DNA of 64,000 nucleotides from Notolepis coatsorum (GCA_963971535.1 OZ020591.1:15826623-15890622), one strand, 5' to 3'. Positions 44,596 through 56,739 are shown, counted from the stretch's first letter. Translations and numbers: made by a program. The notes: a model not told the origin generated them from the sequence alone.

Positions 44596-45082
44596 GAGGA
44601 CTGTATGTAACTATCTTATCTTATCTTACCTGACTAGGTAAGACTGTGTGTGTGTAACTAGGAGATATATGAGAACTGTGTGTAACTAGGAGAGATATGA
44701 GGACTGTGTGTGTAACTAGGAGAGATATGAGGACTTTGTGTAACTAGGAGGGCTATGAGGACTCTGTGTAACTAGGAGGGATATGAGGACCGTGTGTAAC
44801 TAGGAGAGATATGAGGACTTTGTGTAACTAGGGGGGATATGAGGACTGTGTGTAACTAGGAGAGATATGATGACTGTGTGTAACTAGGAGGGATATGATG
44901 ACTGTGTAACTAGGAGGGATATGAGGACTGTGTGTAACTAGGAGGGATATGAGGACTGTATGTAACTAGGAGGGATATGATGACTTTTTGTAACTAGGAG
45001 GGATATGAGGACTGTGTGTAACTAGGAGGGATATGAGGACTTTGTGTAACTAGGAGAGATGTGAGGACTGTGTGTAACTATC
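44596..45082. repeat. 28-bp minisatellite A, right block
   Basis: Resumes with tatgaggactgtatgtaact, has a short cttatcttatcttacc island at about 44615, then about 15 more units. Confidence 0.9.
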
Positions 45083-45574
45083 TCATCTCACCTCAGTGGT
45101 TAATAAAGGAACACCTCACCTCAGTGGTTAATAAAGGAACATCTTACCTCAGTGGTTAATAAAGGAACACCTCACCTCAGTGGTTAATAAAGGAACATCT
45201 CACCTCAGTGGTTAATAAAGGAACACCTCACCTCAGTGGTTAATAAAGGAACATCTTACCTCAGTGGTTAATAAAGGAACATCTCACCTCAGTGGTTAAT
45301 AAAGGAACACCTCACCTCAGTGGTTAATAAAGGAACATCTTACCTCAGTGGTTAATAAAGGAACACCTCACCTCAGTGGTTAATAAAGGAACATCTCACC
45401 TCAGTGGTTAATAAAGGAACATCTCACCTCAGTGGTTAATAAAGGAACATCTCACCTCAGTGGTTAATAAAGGAACATCTCACCTGAGTGGTTAATAAAG
45501 GAACATCTCACCTCAGTGGTTAATAAAGGAACATCTCACCTCAGTGGTTAATAAAGGAACATCTCACCTCAGTG
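45083..45574. repeat. 28-bp minisatellite B, left block
   Basis: About 17 units of cacctcagtggttaataaag plus gaacatct (28 bp). The units are nearly identical. It is interrupted by a hAT element at 45575. Confidence 0.95.
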
Positions 45575-46617
45575 TAGGGCTGGGCGATATGACGATATTA
45601 TATAAATATCGGGTACAGTTCATTAACGATACACTTTTTCAACGTATCGTGGATATCGTGATGTTTTGCCCAAGAGGATTGTGTCGCGTCAATCTGTCCA
45701 CACGTTACTCGTTCATATCTCAGCCTGTGCTGAGATATGCCCATTCCGCGGTCTGTTAATAAAGTTTTCAATCAGACAGATGTATGGAAAGGCTTTTATT
45801 ATAACATTCGTTGTAGTAAAATCATTATGCCTCATTTAGTCATCCTGTGAAGCACTGGTCTCCTACTCGACGGCCGCGGGGAGCTAACGTTAGTAGCTTT
45901 GTTGATGTTCAGCACACGGGACATTCAGGAAGTCAAAAACTAATAACGCATGCCGATTGGTGCTAAGAACAGCAGGGCGGGTGCAAGCGGTGTGACGTCA
46001 TTGGCAGACTCGACTGTCAATCAAAATGATTATGTTTCCGTCAGAATGAATGAATGAAAACTGTATTAAAAGGTTGCAGAATGGGTACAATACAGTACAG
46101 GAGGATGAAGACCAGAAAAAGACTTTCGGCTTTTTTACATAAGGGTCCTCCATTTTCAATTCATCAAAACATTTAGAGACATACATATATACAGTAGTTT
46201 CATAAAAATGCTAAAATGCTATTTATTGATTGATTGATTTAAAACTTTAACATATTGCAGAATGGGTACAGTACAGCTCAATACATACAATTGTTAAGGG
46301 GATGCAGACCAGAGAAAGACTTTAGTCTTGTTTACATCAGGGTCCCCCATTTTCAATTCATCATATTTCATATCTAAATCATATAATATCTCATATGCAA
46401 TATATAATCTAATAATCTAAATCTAATATAAAAATGCTAAATGCATGGGTATTTTATTTTGTCTTTAATGTTAGCTTGCAAGCTCAAATACTGTCTTGGT
46501 AAGCCTCATAATGAATTGTTTGGGGTAAAAAAGAAAAACATCGTGATGTGTATCGTGTATCGCCGAAAGGTCAGAAAATATCGTGATATCATATTTAGGC
46601 CATATCGCCCAGCCCTA
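45575..46617. mobile_element. hAT-type element, non-autonomous, 1043 bp
   Basis: 8-bp duplication cctcagtg (45567-45574 and 46618-46625), taken from the minisatellite unit. Termini tagggctgggcgatatgacg and inverted catatcgcccagcccta. It contains two LINE 3' ends and a block (about 45745-45840) shared, inverted, with the hAT element at 58439-59454. Confidence 0.92.
46042..46440 (-). mobile_element. Two LINE 3'-end insertions inside the hAT element
   Basis: Copies at about 46042-46195 and 46225-46440. Each starts with an ATGA- or ATTG-rich tail, followed by the complement of the attctgcaat(c)tgttaata block and the gggtc(c)cccattttcaattc block. Both are 5'-truncated. Same family as 1145-1765. 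Confidence 0.7.
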
Positions 46618-46832
46618 CCTCAGTGGTTAATAAAGGAACATCTCACCTCAGTGGTTACTAAAGGAACATCTCACCTCAGTGGTTAATAAAGGAACATCTC
46701 ACCTCAGTGGTTAATAAAGGAACATCTCACCTGAGTGGTTAATAAAGGAACATCTCACCTCAGTGGTTACAGTAATAAAGGAACATCTCACCTGAGTGGT
46801 TAATAAAGGAACATCTCACCTGAGTGGTGGCC
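46618..46832. repeat. 28-bp minisatellite B, right block
   Basis: About seven units resume after the hAT element, some with cacctgagtgg. The array ends at about 46832, followed by 125 bp without a feature. Confidence 0.92.
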
Positions 46833-46958
46833 CAGCGGGATACACAGGTTCTGGTGCAGGACGGGAACAGAGCATCTAACAGCCTCAGGAAACAAGACTC
46901 TGAACCCAAGACTAGAGACTGAACATCCAGACAGTAACTCATACTGTCATGACTACCT

Positions 46959-46980
46959 GAGAGAGAGAGAGAGAGAGAGA
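46959..46980. repeat. (GA)n microsatellite at the 3' end of the Tx1 LINE
   Basis: Eleven GA units directly touching the poly-T (poly-A in element sense) of the LINE. A matching (GA)n lies at the other end of the element. Confidence 0.9.
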
Positions 46981-47193
46981 TTTTTTTTTTTTTGAATTTT
47001 AACAACACTTTATTTATAAATCATTCCAGCATTACAACAAAAAGTATTACACAGTCAACTGTATAACACTCATCTTTCTTTCAATAACACCTACAAACAA
47101 TTTGACAATACATTTTTAAAAGCACAACAACAACAACAAAACAACAAAAGAAAACACCAACAACAACAAAAAAAACCACAACAAAGAAAAATC

Positions 47194-50090
47194 TCAAATC
47201 AGCTCAATTGCCAACACCAACTCATCTTCCATTACAGAGCACAACACTCCTTTATGTGCCCATATATCAGTGAACTGATCTAGGTTGTTCAATGCTCTAT
47301 AATAATTAAAATCTATGCTCAGTCTGGCTTTGATCATTTTTCTGAACAGACATACAGCATCATGATCCAAGATCTGTCCTATCTTATTCCTCCTACTGAG
47401 ATACACAGCCATCTTTGCTCTCCCTAAAATGAAATTAAAAAGATGACACTTGCTTCTTTCCCTTCTACAGTATTTAAAACCTAAAATGTACCTCTCTTTC
47501 GAGAACACCTCTTCACCGGACTGGAAAAGTCTCTCTATTAACCCTAGCAGAGGCAGCAGCCTGGAACAGTCCAGAAAACAGTGGAAAACTGTTTCCCTTT
47601 GCGCACAAAAAGGACAGTCATGTGAGACGTTAGGGTTCAATATGGAAATAAAAGAATTGACAGCCACTATACCATGTAAAACCCTCCACTGCAGATCGCC
47701 AATTCTTTTGAATAACGGTGGTTTGTACAGTGCTCGCCACTCTGGTTTCACCTCATCACTGAGACCAAGGTGCGCTCTCCAGGGAGTGTCACCTCTCCCG
47801 TTGAGCTTCTCCTTGTTGAGAACCTTGACTAACAGTCTGTACAAACATTTTCCATCACCCTCATCAAAAAACACACCAGAAACATCTCCCATTGCTAAAA
47901 GAGGCCCTGTGCAATTTTTTAAATCAGGCTGCAGCTTAAAACTAGGAAACATATCCTCATCACTAGGACGAATAACCCCGTTTTTAAACTCTGTCAACAT
48001 GCAACGTTCTATCTCACTGAGCCCCTGCTTCCATTTTCCCAGCATCATGCTGACCGTCCTGATGGATTTCACTCCCAGGCGTGAAGCAAGAGCAGCCGCA
48101 TTGTCCATGTTCGCTCCTGTCAATTCCACAACATGGCCCAGTGTGGTGATCTTTGACCTGCAGAGCTGCCCGGAAAAAGTCAGACCTGGCCCACCAGCTA
48201 CGTCCAAACGTGCTCCCAGCACAACTGGCTCCTTCAAAAGCCAGAACAGTGATTTTGAGTAATCCAGCGGTCCTTTATCGAACAAACTCCATGTTTTAAA
48301 AAGTACACGGTAAAAAACAGGCAGAACATTTAACCGAGCACCGCTAAAATCCATCAAAAACAGAGAATTTGACAGTCCCAGCCCTCCAAGCTGTTGCAGT
48401 ATGGCACAAGCCACCGGCCTCCACACCAAGTCTTTTGGTCCATAAAAAAGTCTCTGAATGAACTGGAGTCGAAAAGTTGCACCCCTACTGCACAGATGCA
48501 CAAGACCCTGCCCACCCTCCTCCTTGGGCAGGTACAAAACACTCTGGGGCACCCAGTGCAGCTTGTCCCAGAAAAAATCTAAAAAACAAGCTTGAAGTTT
48601 AGGGAGAAGGTCTATTGGGGGATCAACACACATCAGACGATGCCACAATTTAGAAGACACTAGGTTATTGATTACCAGAACACGGCCCCTATACGACATG
48701 TTTGGCACAATCCACTTCCATTTCTTTAAACGGCCTTGAGCTATTTCCAGTACGTTTTCCCAGTTTTTCCTTTTAAAAGTCTCATCCCCTAAAAACACTC
48801 CCAGATATTTGAAACCTCCCTTTTTCCAATGCAGGCCCCCTGGTAAAGTGAGTCTGCTGCACAACGTACCCACCATGAGTGCTTCGCTCTTCCCCCAATT
48901 GACCTTAGCCGAGGAAATCAAAGCAAAACGTCCCACATTTTCAACTAACACATTGATGTCCTCTTGTTTATTTATAAAAATAACCAAGTCATCTGCATAT
49001 GCTGAAAGCTTAAAAGGTGCAATGCAACCAGGGACACTTACCCCCGAGATGCCTGCCCTGAGCCTGTGTAGCAGGGGTTCAAAAGCCAGGGAATACAGCA
49101 TTCCCGACAATGAACACCCCTGCCTAATACCCCTCTGGATTTTAAAAGGAGCACTCAAACCACCATTAATCTTAAGCACACTCTCAATGTTACTGTACAA
49201 GGCCTTGATCTTGGCTATGAGACCTGGGCTGAAACCAAAGGCCTCTAGAGTTTTCCACAAGTACTGGTGTTCAACCCTGTCATAAGCCTTTTCCTGATCT
49301 ATGGAAATAAGACCAGTTTCCAAACCCAATGCACTAGAGATGTCCAAAAAATCCCGAATCAGAAACACATTGTCACTGACCAACCTGTCAGGCACACAAT
49401 AGGTCTGGTCACGATGGATCACCTGCCCCATTACCTCTCTCAGCGTGGTAGCTAGCACCTTGGAGAGGAGCTTGTATTCTGTACACAAAAGTGAGACAGG
49501 TCTCCAGTTCCTGATCTCCATTAAGTCTCCCTTCTTTGGCAACAGTGTGAGTACTGCCCTCCTGCAGCTCAGCGGCAGCTGCCCTCCAATAAGACTGTCT
49601 CCGAGCACCATCAGGAGATCTTCTCCCAACACTGCCCACATGGTCTTATAGAACTCAACAGGTAATCCGTCTATACCCGGAGCTTTCCCATTTTCCATGC
49701 TCTGCAGGGCAGTATGGAGCTCATCAAGAGACACGTCCGCCTCCAACTCTGCACTGGACTCTTTCTCTACCTTTGGTAGGCCTTCATAGAAACCATGAGA
49801 TTCCTCCTGCTCCTCTCCAAGTTCAGACTGGAAAAGGCTACTATAAAAACCCACAGCATGCCTCCTGATGTCAGTGGACTCAGACAGTATCTGACCTGTG
49901 TCTGAGCGCATGCTGTGGATGAGCCTCTTCTGCCCATTCTTGCGCTCCAGACCGAAAAAAAAACGGGAAGATGCATCCATCTCTGAGATGTTTCTGAAAC
50001 GTGACCTCACCAGAGCACCCTGCGCTGAAATACCTAACAGGTCAGCCAGAGCAGACTTTTTAACTTTGAGAGATCCAATATGGCCTCGAT
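47194..50090 (-). pseudogene. Tx1 LINE ORF2: reverse transcriptase and C-terminal region
   Basis: About 965 residues. RT motifs: NGKAPGIDGLPVEFYKTMW, RNWRPVSLLCTEYKLLSKVL, GLISIDQEKAYDRVEHQYLW, IRQGCSLSGMLYSLAFEPL, catalytic LSAYADDLVIFI, KVNWGKSEAL and FKYLGVFLGD. The C-terminal part has a CCHC zinc motif CPFCAQRETVFHCFLDC and ends MEDELVLAIELI at 47194. It matches the Tx1 family ORF2 layout. This segment itself has no stop, so decay is light. A frameshift at about 50090 separates it from the endonuclease. Confidence 0.9.
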
Positions 50091-50570
50091 CTCCTGTGGA
50101 TTCTGCTAGCTCTTGCTAGAGCCTTCATAGACCTGGCGATATCCCTAGTAACATTTAGAGTGTGCTGTTGGCAGAACTGCTTAATTTTGCACTTCCCCAC
50201 ATCCCACCACTGCTGTAGTGAGATAAAACTGGCCTTTGTCTGCTTATGAACCTTCCATAAGAAAGTAAAAGCGTCCACAAATTTTTTATCAGTTAAAAGA
50301 GACGTATTAAAATGCCAGTAAGCACTTTGTGGCTTTACACACTTGATAAAAACAGAACAGTACACAAGAGAATGGTCAGTAAAACCAACAGGGGTTATAT
50401 AACAATTATTAAAAACACTAAAATGGTGTTTAAAACAATAAAACCGATCCAGTCTGGCCAATGATAATAAATTATCTCTAGTGTGAACCCATGTGTATTG
50501 CCTCTGCTTTTTATGCATTCGTCTCCACACATCACTCAGCTCATACGTCTCAATCACCCTAGAGAGACGA
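50091..50570 (-). pseudogene. Tx1 LINE ORF2: end of endonuclease and linker
   Basis: Reads VIETYELSDVWRRMHKKQRQ, YTWVHTRDNLLSLARLDRFY and GFTDHSLVYC (terminal D/H of the APE fold), then a linker AYWHFNTSLLTDKKFVDAF. It joins the upstream part by a frameshift near 50575 and the RT by another near 50090. Confidence 0.85.
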
Positions 50571-51065
50571 CTACGAGATGCAGTGAGGCTCTTGATGGTT
50601 CCTATCTAAAACGGGGTTAACAGTACAGTTAAAGTCCCCTCCCAGAAATAAAAACTCTTCATTATCACAACCCTTAATAACATCAGCCAAAGAATCTAAA
50701 AAACACATTCTTTCCAAACCAATATTTGGGGCATAAACAACAATAAATACCATTTTCACCTTCTCATATAACACTCTTACTTTTAAAAGACGTCCCTTTA
50801 CAACCTCCTCAATCTCACATGACTGTGGCAAAAATGGTCTGGAAAATAAAATCCCCACTCCACCACTAGTACTGGTGTTATGGCTTAAAACTATTTCTCC
50901 ATTCCATTCTCTTTTCCAAGCCACTGTATTATCCTCAGTACTGTGTGTCTCTTGGACAAGCATCATATCAATATTTTTTAAATCCATTAGTTGATAAAGA
51001 GATGCCCTCTTCGCATCATCTCTTGCACCATTTAAATTTAGGGTACCTACTTTAATTTCTGCCAT
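50571..51065 (-). pseudogene. Tx1 LINE ORF2: endonuclease N-terminal part
   Basis: Starts MAEIKVGTLNLNGARD at 51065, 52 bp after the ORF1 stop. APE motifs: N in LNLNGA, E in LVQETHS, SGGVGILFS, VVYAPN and FLGGDFNCT. This is the target-cleaving domain. An upstream in-frame extension to 51158 overlaps ORF1 and is probably untranslated. Confidence 0.85.
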
Positions 51066-51117
51066 GAGAAAATATCCAAATTGCAGGACATAAAATAATA
51101 AAAGGAGACCAGATAAC

Positions 51118-52696
51118 TTAACCATCATTGGAGATTTTTGATCTTGACTTTTGCACATGTTTCCTTAAACGATAAATCTCCTGATCAGAGAAACCTTCGT
51201 CACTCCTGTCACTGCGTTTCATTAGCCACTTAGCGGACTCAACAAACAGCTTTACGTCAGGAAAAAAACGTTCCACCTTAACTGCCCTTGAGCCTTTAGT
51301 ATCCTGTAGAAAATCTTTTATTCTAGTTAAAGAATACCCATCCCTCCTGTCAGCCTGAGACTGAGTGGAAGGCAGAGACTCCGCCTCATCACTGAAGTCA
51401 GAGTCTCCACTGTCACTGTCTACCTGCTGCTCAGGTTGACACTCTTTTTTTGCTTTAGAGTCAGATTGACTGACCTCAGTTTTCCTTTTTTGGGAAATTT
51501 TGGTAATATCAGCATCAAATTCCATTTCCTCCTCATTTATGCTACACTCTACTTCTCCAGCAGCTGATCCAGTGCATTTGCCCAATCTGATTCTTTCTTC
51601 ACCTCCGACCCCTGTCTTCTGACCTCCCACTTATTCACCCTCCTCGACCACAGTGATCTCCTCAACAGCCTTCGCTCTTCCCCTTTTCTCCACTTTTTTC
51701 CAATTAGAATTCACATTTACTCCTGCCTCCGCTACCAAACCTCTTTCTTCCTGCACCTGCTCACCCTGTTCTGCCCCCTCTACCAGGTCTACCCCCTCCT
51801 CCTGTTCACCCTGTTCTGCCTCCTCTACCAGGTCCACCCCCCCCTGCACCGTCTCACCTTGTCCTGTCTTCTCCACCAGGCCTCTCCTCTCCTGCACCTT
51901 CTCACCTTGTCCTGTCTTCTCCACCAGGCCTCTCCTCTCCTCCTGCACCTGCTTACCCTGTTCTACTCCCTCCACCAGGCCTCTCCCCCCCCCTGCACCT
52001 TCTCACCTTGTCCTGTCTTCTCCACCAGACCTTCTCCTGTTCCTTTCCTCCCAGAGGTTCTCTCTCGACCCTTGTTGGTGCTCGAGCCACTTGGACCTGC
52101 CCTGGGTGATGGTGGTGTTTGATCAGACGACCCAGGCCTCCTAGTAGGACAGGACCTAATCATATGACCGTCCAGCCCACATCCAAAGCATTTCATCGTG
52201 TCTGAAGTTATATAAATAGTATAATCAAAGTCATCCACTCTAAAATTCATGGATAAATTCAGATCACTTTTTTCATTTTTCAAAATCATGAAAACCTGTC
52301 TTCTGAAAGATAACAATGCTTTAACAGAGGGGATCTACAACCCAGAGAAATCATCTTCACTGGGGAAACTATCTGTCCGTGTCTAGCCAGTTCCCTTTTC
52401 AGGACCTCATTTCTGATGAAAGGAGGAACATTGGAAATGATTATTCTTTGTGCAGGACTTACTAGTGGAAACACTGGGGTAAAAGTGTCTTGGATTACCA
52501 CCAAATTCACTTTATCTACACAATCCAAAAAAATTACAACTGCATTATTCATCCGCGATGCAGATTTCACGCTATCATGACCCACAATAGCCCCGACCGC
52601 AAGCCCGCACTCTTCTACGGAGCAATTCAGTCCCGGGGAGAGCTTTATAGCGTGTCTGCGCGTCAGACGCTCCAGACTCATAGCTGCGGGCGGCAT
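51118..52696 (-). pseudogene. Tx1 LINE ORF1 (RNA-binding protein)
   Basis: Starts MPPAAMSLERLTRRHAIKLS at 52696 with an RRM-like fold region (RIIISNVPPFIRNEVLKREL). A frameshift at about 52316 is followed by FRVDDFDYTIYITSDTMK and a CCHC knuckle CFGCGLDGHMIRSCP. Next comes an acidic stretch built from about eight degenerate copies of a roughly 15-residue unit (GLVEKTGQGEKVQ, DLVEEAEQGEQ) at about 51730-52050. A stop at 51631 and a further frameshift at about 51975 break it. The C-terminal part (51118-51630) ends RLRKHVQKSRSKISNDG. Such ORF1 proteins bind element RNA. Confidence 0.8.
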
Positions 52697-52885
52697 ACTT
52701 ACCAGCAGAACTGGTGGCTGCTACTCGCTCCAAAACACACCAAACACTAAACGAACAACACTGACAAAAGACAAACAAAACGTACATATATAATAGACAC
52801 ACAGATAGAAGATGGAAATAACTTTCAGAAAGTTTTAACTCACGCAAACCGCTCAGTCAAACCTGCCCGCTCCAAACACACTCGC

Positions 52886-52888
<3 letters not shown>

Positions 52889-52940
<52 letters not shown>
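52889..52940. repeat. (GA)26 microsatellite at the 5' end of the Tx1 LINE
   Basis: Uninterrupted GA run directly next to the first bases of the element (complement of ctcgctccg). Confidence 0.93.
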
Positions 52941-52944
<4 letters not shown>

Positions 52945-53101
52945 GTTATCAATAACCTACCTGTATAAATAAACGTTAAAAGTAAAAACATAACTGACAC
53001 ATGAGTTGACATGACATAAGTAACATCTAAGAAAGCAATTCACCTACCGAAATTCCAAGGCTTCTACCGTGGAGTAAGGGTGCAAACCTTTCACCACAAA
53101 T
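52941..53101. other. Flank, no feature
   Basis: Short sequence between the microsatellite and a hAT MITE. Confidence 0.3.
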
Positions 53102-53109
53102 GTTGTGAC

Positions 53110-53588
53110 TAGGGATGTCCCGATCCGATCACGTGATCGGTATCGGGGCAGATCACGTGATTTTCCGAAGATCGGGAACGGCAAAAAAAAATAAAAAAAA
53201 TCTGGATTTTTATTTTATTTTACTTTTTTTTATTATTATTATTCAACAAACATGACCATGTTCACGTCTTAAACTCATACTGAGGCCTTAGTTTTGGTTT
53301 AAAATTGCATATCATCATTCATTTATTTATTGTCACACAGAGCAGACAAATTGCCAAAACAAACCAATAGTATCCAGCTGCAGAACAGCAGACCAGCCAC
53401 ACTCTCAGACCCAAACGCATTTCCTTTGATTTAATTATACATCAAATGATTTATGTCAAGGATTGCAATGCCTCGCTTGAATGAAGTTAACTTTTCACCT
53501 GGATAACGTCAACATTCAGGGTGAATGTAATGTGAGAAATTGGGATTAAAAAAATAAATAAATAAAAAATGTGATCGGGACATCCCTA
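53110..53588. mobile_element. hAT-type MITE, 479 bp
   Basis: 8-bp duplication gttgtgac at 53102-53109 and 53589-53596. Termini tagggatgtcccgatccgat and inverted gtgatcgggacatcccta. No ORF. Confidence 0.92.
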
Positions 53589-54135
53589 GTTGTGACAGCT
53601 CGGTGTAACTCGTTCACTTTTTCTTGCGTCAGTTTACCCCGCTGTGCTAAAGTGAATGGAGTTTCCTGAGATTCGCGAGAACCACTGGCAGCACTAGATG
53701 CACTCTGATTGTCATCATCTGAAATGGGAGAATATTTATACAGTGATGATGATGAAAGCATTCATTTTTCATTTAGGTTTTGTTTGCATGTATGGCGCTT
53801 AGGGGTGTAACGGTACGCGAATACGTACTGTACCGCCTCAATGTGGTCCTCCGGTACAGTATGCGCTGTGCACCGAACGATTGCAACGGTACAGAACCTT
53901 TTTTTGCGGAACTTAAATCCCCCCGGCCCTAATATAACGTGCACAACTAACCGGATGTTGTTTGTTCATCCCACGCAGCGCGCAGCTACACTGAACAAGA
54001 GCTGTAATTCAGCATAGCATATTAGCCTTAGTATGGCGAATCAATACTAACTGACAAGCCAGAGCTATGTCATTGTTCAACTTTATTGTGAACTTTATCA
54101 CGCATTTGAAACGGCATCACCCGAATGTGAATATC

Positions 54136-54137
<2 letters not shown>

Positions 54138-54210
<73 letters not shown>
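54138..54210. repeat. (AT)n microsatellite
   Basis: About 36 AT units. The coding frames across it are artefacts. Confidence 0.95.
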
Positions 54211-54218
<8 letters not shown>

Positions 54219-54981
54219 TTTACAGTGGTTTGCCTTAAATAATGTTTGGCACACAAAGATCAAACTGACTGAAAAATATAGGGTACATTTGTTAAAGTAT
54301 TAACTTAGTGCAAACAAACAATATGCTCAGCCAGCACTAGACTTTCCTTTCTTTAAAATAAACACAAAAAAAACAATGTCAACCATGTTTAAATTCCCTG
54401 ATTATCAGTTCTTAATGGAAAGATTAGTTTTCCGCTTGAAATTAAAGTGCAGTATTTAAAAGGAAAGGAATATGGCTGGATTTCTTATCGAAAGGAAAAG
54501 TGTCACTGTTATTTAAAATAAATAAACTAACACACACACTACTGTTTCAAAACAACACTGCTCTGTTCATTATATTTAAAAAATACGTACATTATCTGTC
54601 TACATTTATTTAGACTAACATTATTTAAATATTGAGTGCAACTGTGGTGGATTAACGTAATTCGGTGAGTTGTAACTATCTATGGGTTGGGGGACTGCAC
54701 GGACATTTTAGCGTCACAGACCTTCTCGACTCTAACGTTACCGGAGTTGAATCTAGTTGATAACATGCAGTGGAAAAGCGGCAATAGTCCCGGTTGGAGT
54801 TAGTAAACACTGTTGTGTGTTAGCCTTCTTGGATGTTGAATAAACGCCTATCATTGTCTTTCAACACCCCGCCTCTCAGACTCTCATTTTCTCTAGCTAG
54901 TAGCTACGGTAACATTTCATTCAGCTGTATTAACGTTAGGGCTGGCGGGCTACCATAGTTAAAGTGCGTTGTACAAACTGT

Positions 54982-55080
54982 TAGGGCTGGGCAATATAAC
55001 GATAACGATAAATATCGCGATATATTTTAATAATCGATATCAAATATCTAAAATAAAATCGAAAAATCGTTTTTTTATTT

Positions 55081-55139
<59 letters not shown>

Positions 55140-55739
55140 TTTTGTGACCTGCAACAGGGCAGTTTTAAAACCAGAGACAGTGGACAGACTTGTCTTTCTT
55201 GCCTGCAACTTAAAGTAATGGCTTTGCTTGTCCAAATGACAATACTGACCAAATTGAGATTTATTTTTCTCTTGTCCATTTATTTTGTTTGCTTTCTAAT
55301 TTAAAATACAGTTTGAAACCGTCTGTACACAGTAGGCTATGTGTGCTAGCAGAACTAGACTCCAGTCACGAGTCACGGTGCACATGTGCGGTGGTTTGTC
55401 CACCAAAAAAGTGCCAAAAGATCGAAAATAAACTAGCAGAGCCAGAACTGTTCAACTCCCCTGGAGCCACAGCCAGCAGAGAAGCCGGTTTACTTTCGCT
55501 TTTAAACCAGCTGCAGCCTGAGAACTGGAGTGTGAGGGGATGTAACACTAAAGATGGCGGCAGCGACAAAGAATTGCTGCAAAATAAACATACTGTTATT
55601 TATAAAAAAAAAAAAAAACGCGATTTTTTTTTATATATATATACTTAGAACAATTTCGATAATTATCGATATCGAGAAATATGATAACATTATCATATCG
55701 TTATCGCAATATGATTTTTTTCCATATCGCCCAGCCCTA
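54982..55739. mobile_element. hAT-type MITE nested in 53800-56030, 758 bp
   Basis: 8-bp duplication caaactgt at 54974-54981 and 55740-55747. Termini tagggctgggcaatataacg and inverted catatcgcccagcccta, the same as in 45575-46617, but most of the interior is different. It includes an AT run (about 55088-55130) and poly-T. Confidence 0.92.
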
Positions 55740-56030
55740 CAAACTGTGCTAAGTGCTAACGTTATGGCAAGATGTGTGTAGGCCTATGTAATGTTAATGG
55801 CTATGTTTTTAAAGTCGTAATGAAGATTGATTTATAATATATTGCGCTTGCAATTTCCACACTAGCACCTGCTGCCAGCTGAGCAGCCAGCACGTCACCT
55901 CTCCCGGCTCCGTGCCAAATGAAGATATATTTTTTTTGCTCATCCCGTGAACCGAACAATACACACACGCCCCGAACCGGGGAGGTCGTGCCGAACGGTG
56001 TACGGTTCGAATACGTACCGTTCCACCCAG

Positions 56031-56739
56031 GGGAGGAAACTAACTTTTTGGCTTACTAGCCAACTGGCGAGTATATGATTTTTTTTACCAGCCAAACAGA
56101 TTTTTTACCAGCCATAAATAAATCGCTAATTGTGATAATTACTTCTTTGTATGTCTTTGTCTAAATTGATTTTCAATCATAGTAATAATCACACCGTGTC
56201 TCTACACTTTAAAATATTTATTACCATAAAACATTAAGTGTCTCTACTCTTCACAATATTAGCATAAAACATATATTAATCACACCGTCTCTACTCTTCA
56301 AAATATTAGGATATCACATATTAACATGAAAGAGGGAACTATTCTGGACTGGGTTGGGCTGAACTGGGCAGTGAAAGATGCTGGGCTGGACTGGGTTGGG
56401 CAGGGAAAGTTGGGCTGGTCTAGGTTGGGCTGGACTGGGCTGGGCAGTGAAAGAACCAAGCATTTCACTGTAATGTAATAGCTAAATAAAACAACTTGAA
56501 CTTGACTTGTTACATTTGCACTCTGGTTGGATGCCAAACGTATTCTGGTTGTACTGTACTTGTGCTGTATGATGACAATACATTGGAATCTAATCTCATG
56601 TCAACGCTAGGGGTTCAGCAGGTGTATTCTGAATGATGAGTATGACAACATCACCGTTGTGAAGGGCATATGGGCGAGTGGTGATATGGGGGGAAACCCG
56701 GTAATAATTCGGTAATAATAAAATGTCACTTGGCTGCAT
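56031..56739. other. No gene; tgggctgg-rich block
   Basis: Short direct repeats of gggctggactgggttggg at 56340-56450, followed by a LINE-like end (aataaaacaacttgaacttg, about 56485). Two related blocks at about 56190-56300 share taaaacat and ctctactcttca. No gene. Confidence 0.4.

Larger units (their letters stand above)
46981..52888 (-). mobile_element. Tx1-clade LINE in a (TC)n site, near full length
   Basis: Minus order: 5' UTR (from about 52888), ORF1 (from 52696), ORF2 (from 51065) with endonuclease, RT and C-terminal zinc motif, 3' UTR with AATAAA and poly-A (46993-46981). (GA)n lies at both ends. Tx1-clade LINEs are known for sequence-specific targets, including microsatellites; Kibi is, as I recall, a TC-repeat family. 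ORF1 has a frameshift and a stop, ORF2 two frameshifts. Confidence 0.85.
53800..56030. mobile_element. Diverged hAT-like element, about 2.2 kb with insert
   Basis: Left end taggggtgtaacggtacgcg and right end cgaatacgtaccgttccacc are inverted counterparts. The last bases differ and no clean 8-bp duplication is seen, so it is older. It contains an AT microsatellite (about 54138-54210) and is interrupted by the element 54982-55739. A minus-strand acidic frame at 53546-53761 lies outside and is not supported. Confidence 0.6.

Noticed and set aside
42685..46832. CRISPR-like arrays
   Set aside because: Units are contiguous minisatellite copies without unique spacers, in a eukaryotic genome.
47450..48262. 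270-codon + frame
   Set aside because: Antisense shadow of the Tx1 RT C-terminal region.
54067..55304. ORFs with long (IY)n stretches
   Set aside because: They run through AT microsatellites and have no flanking coding signal.
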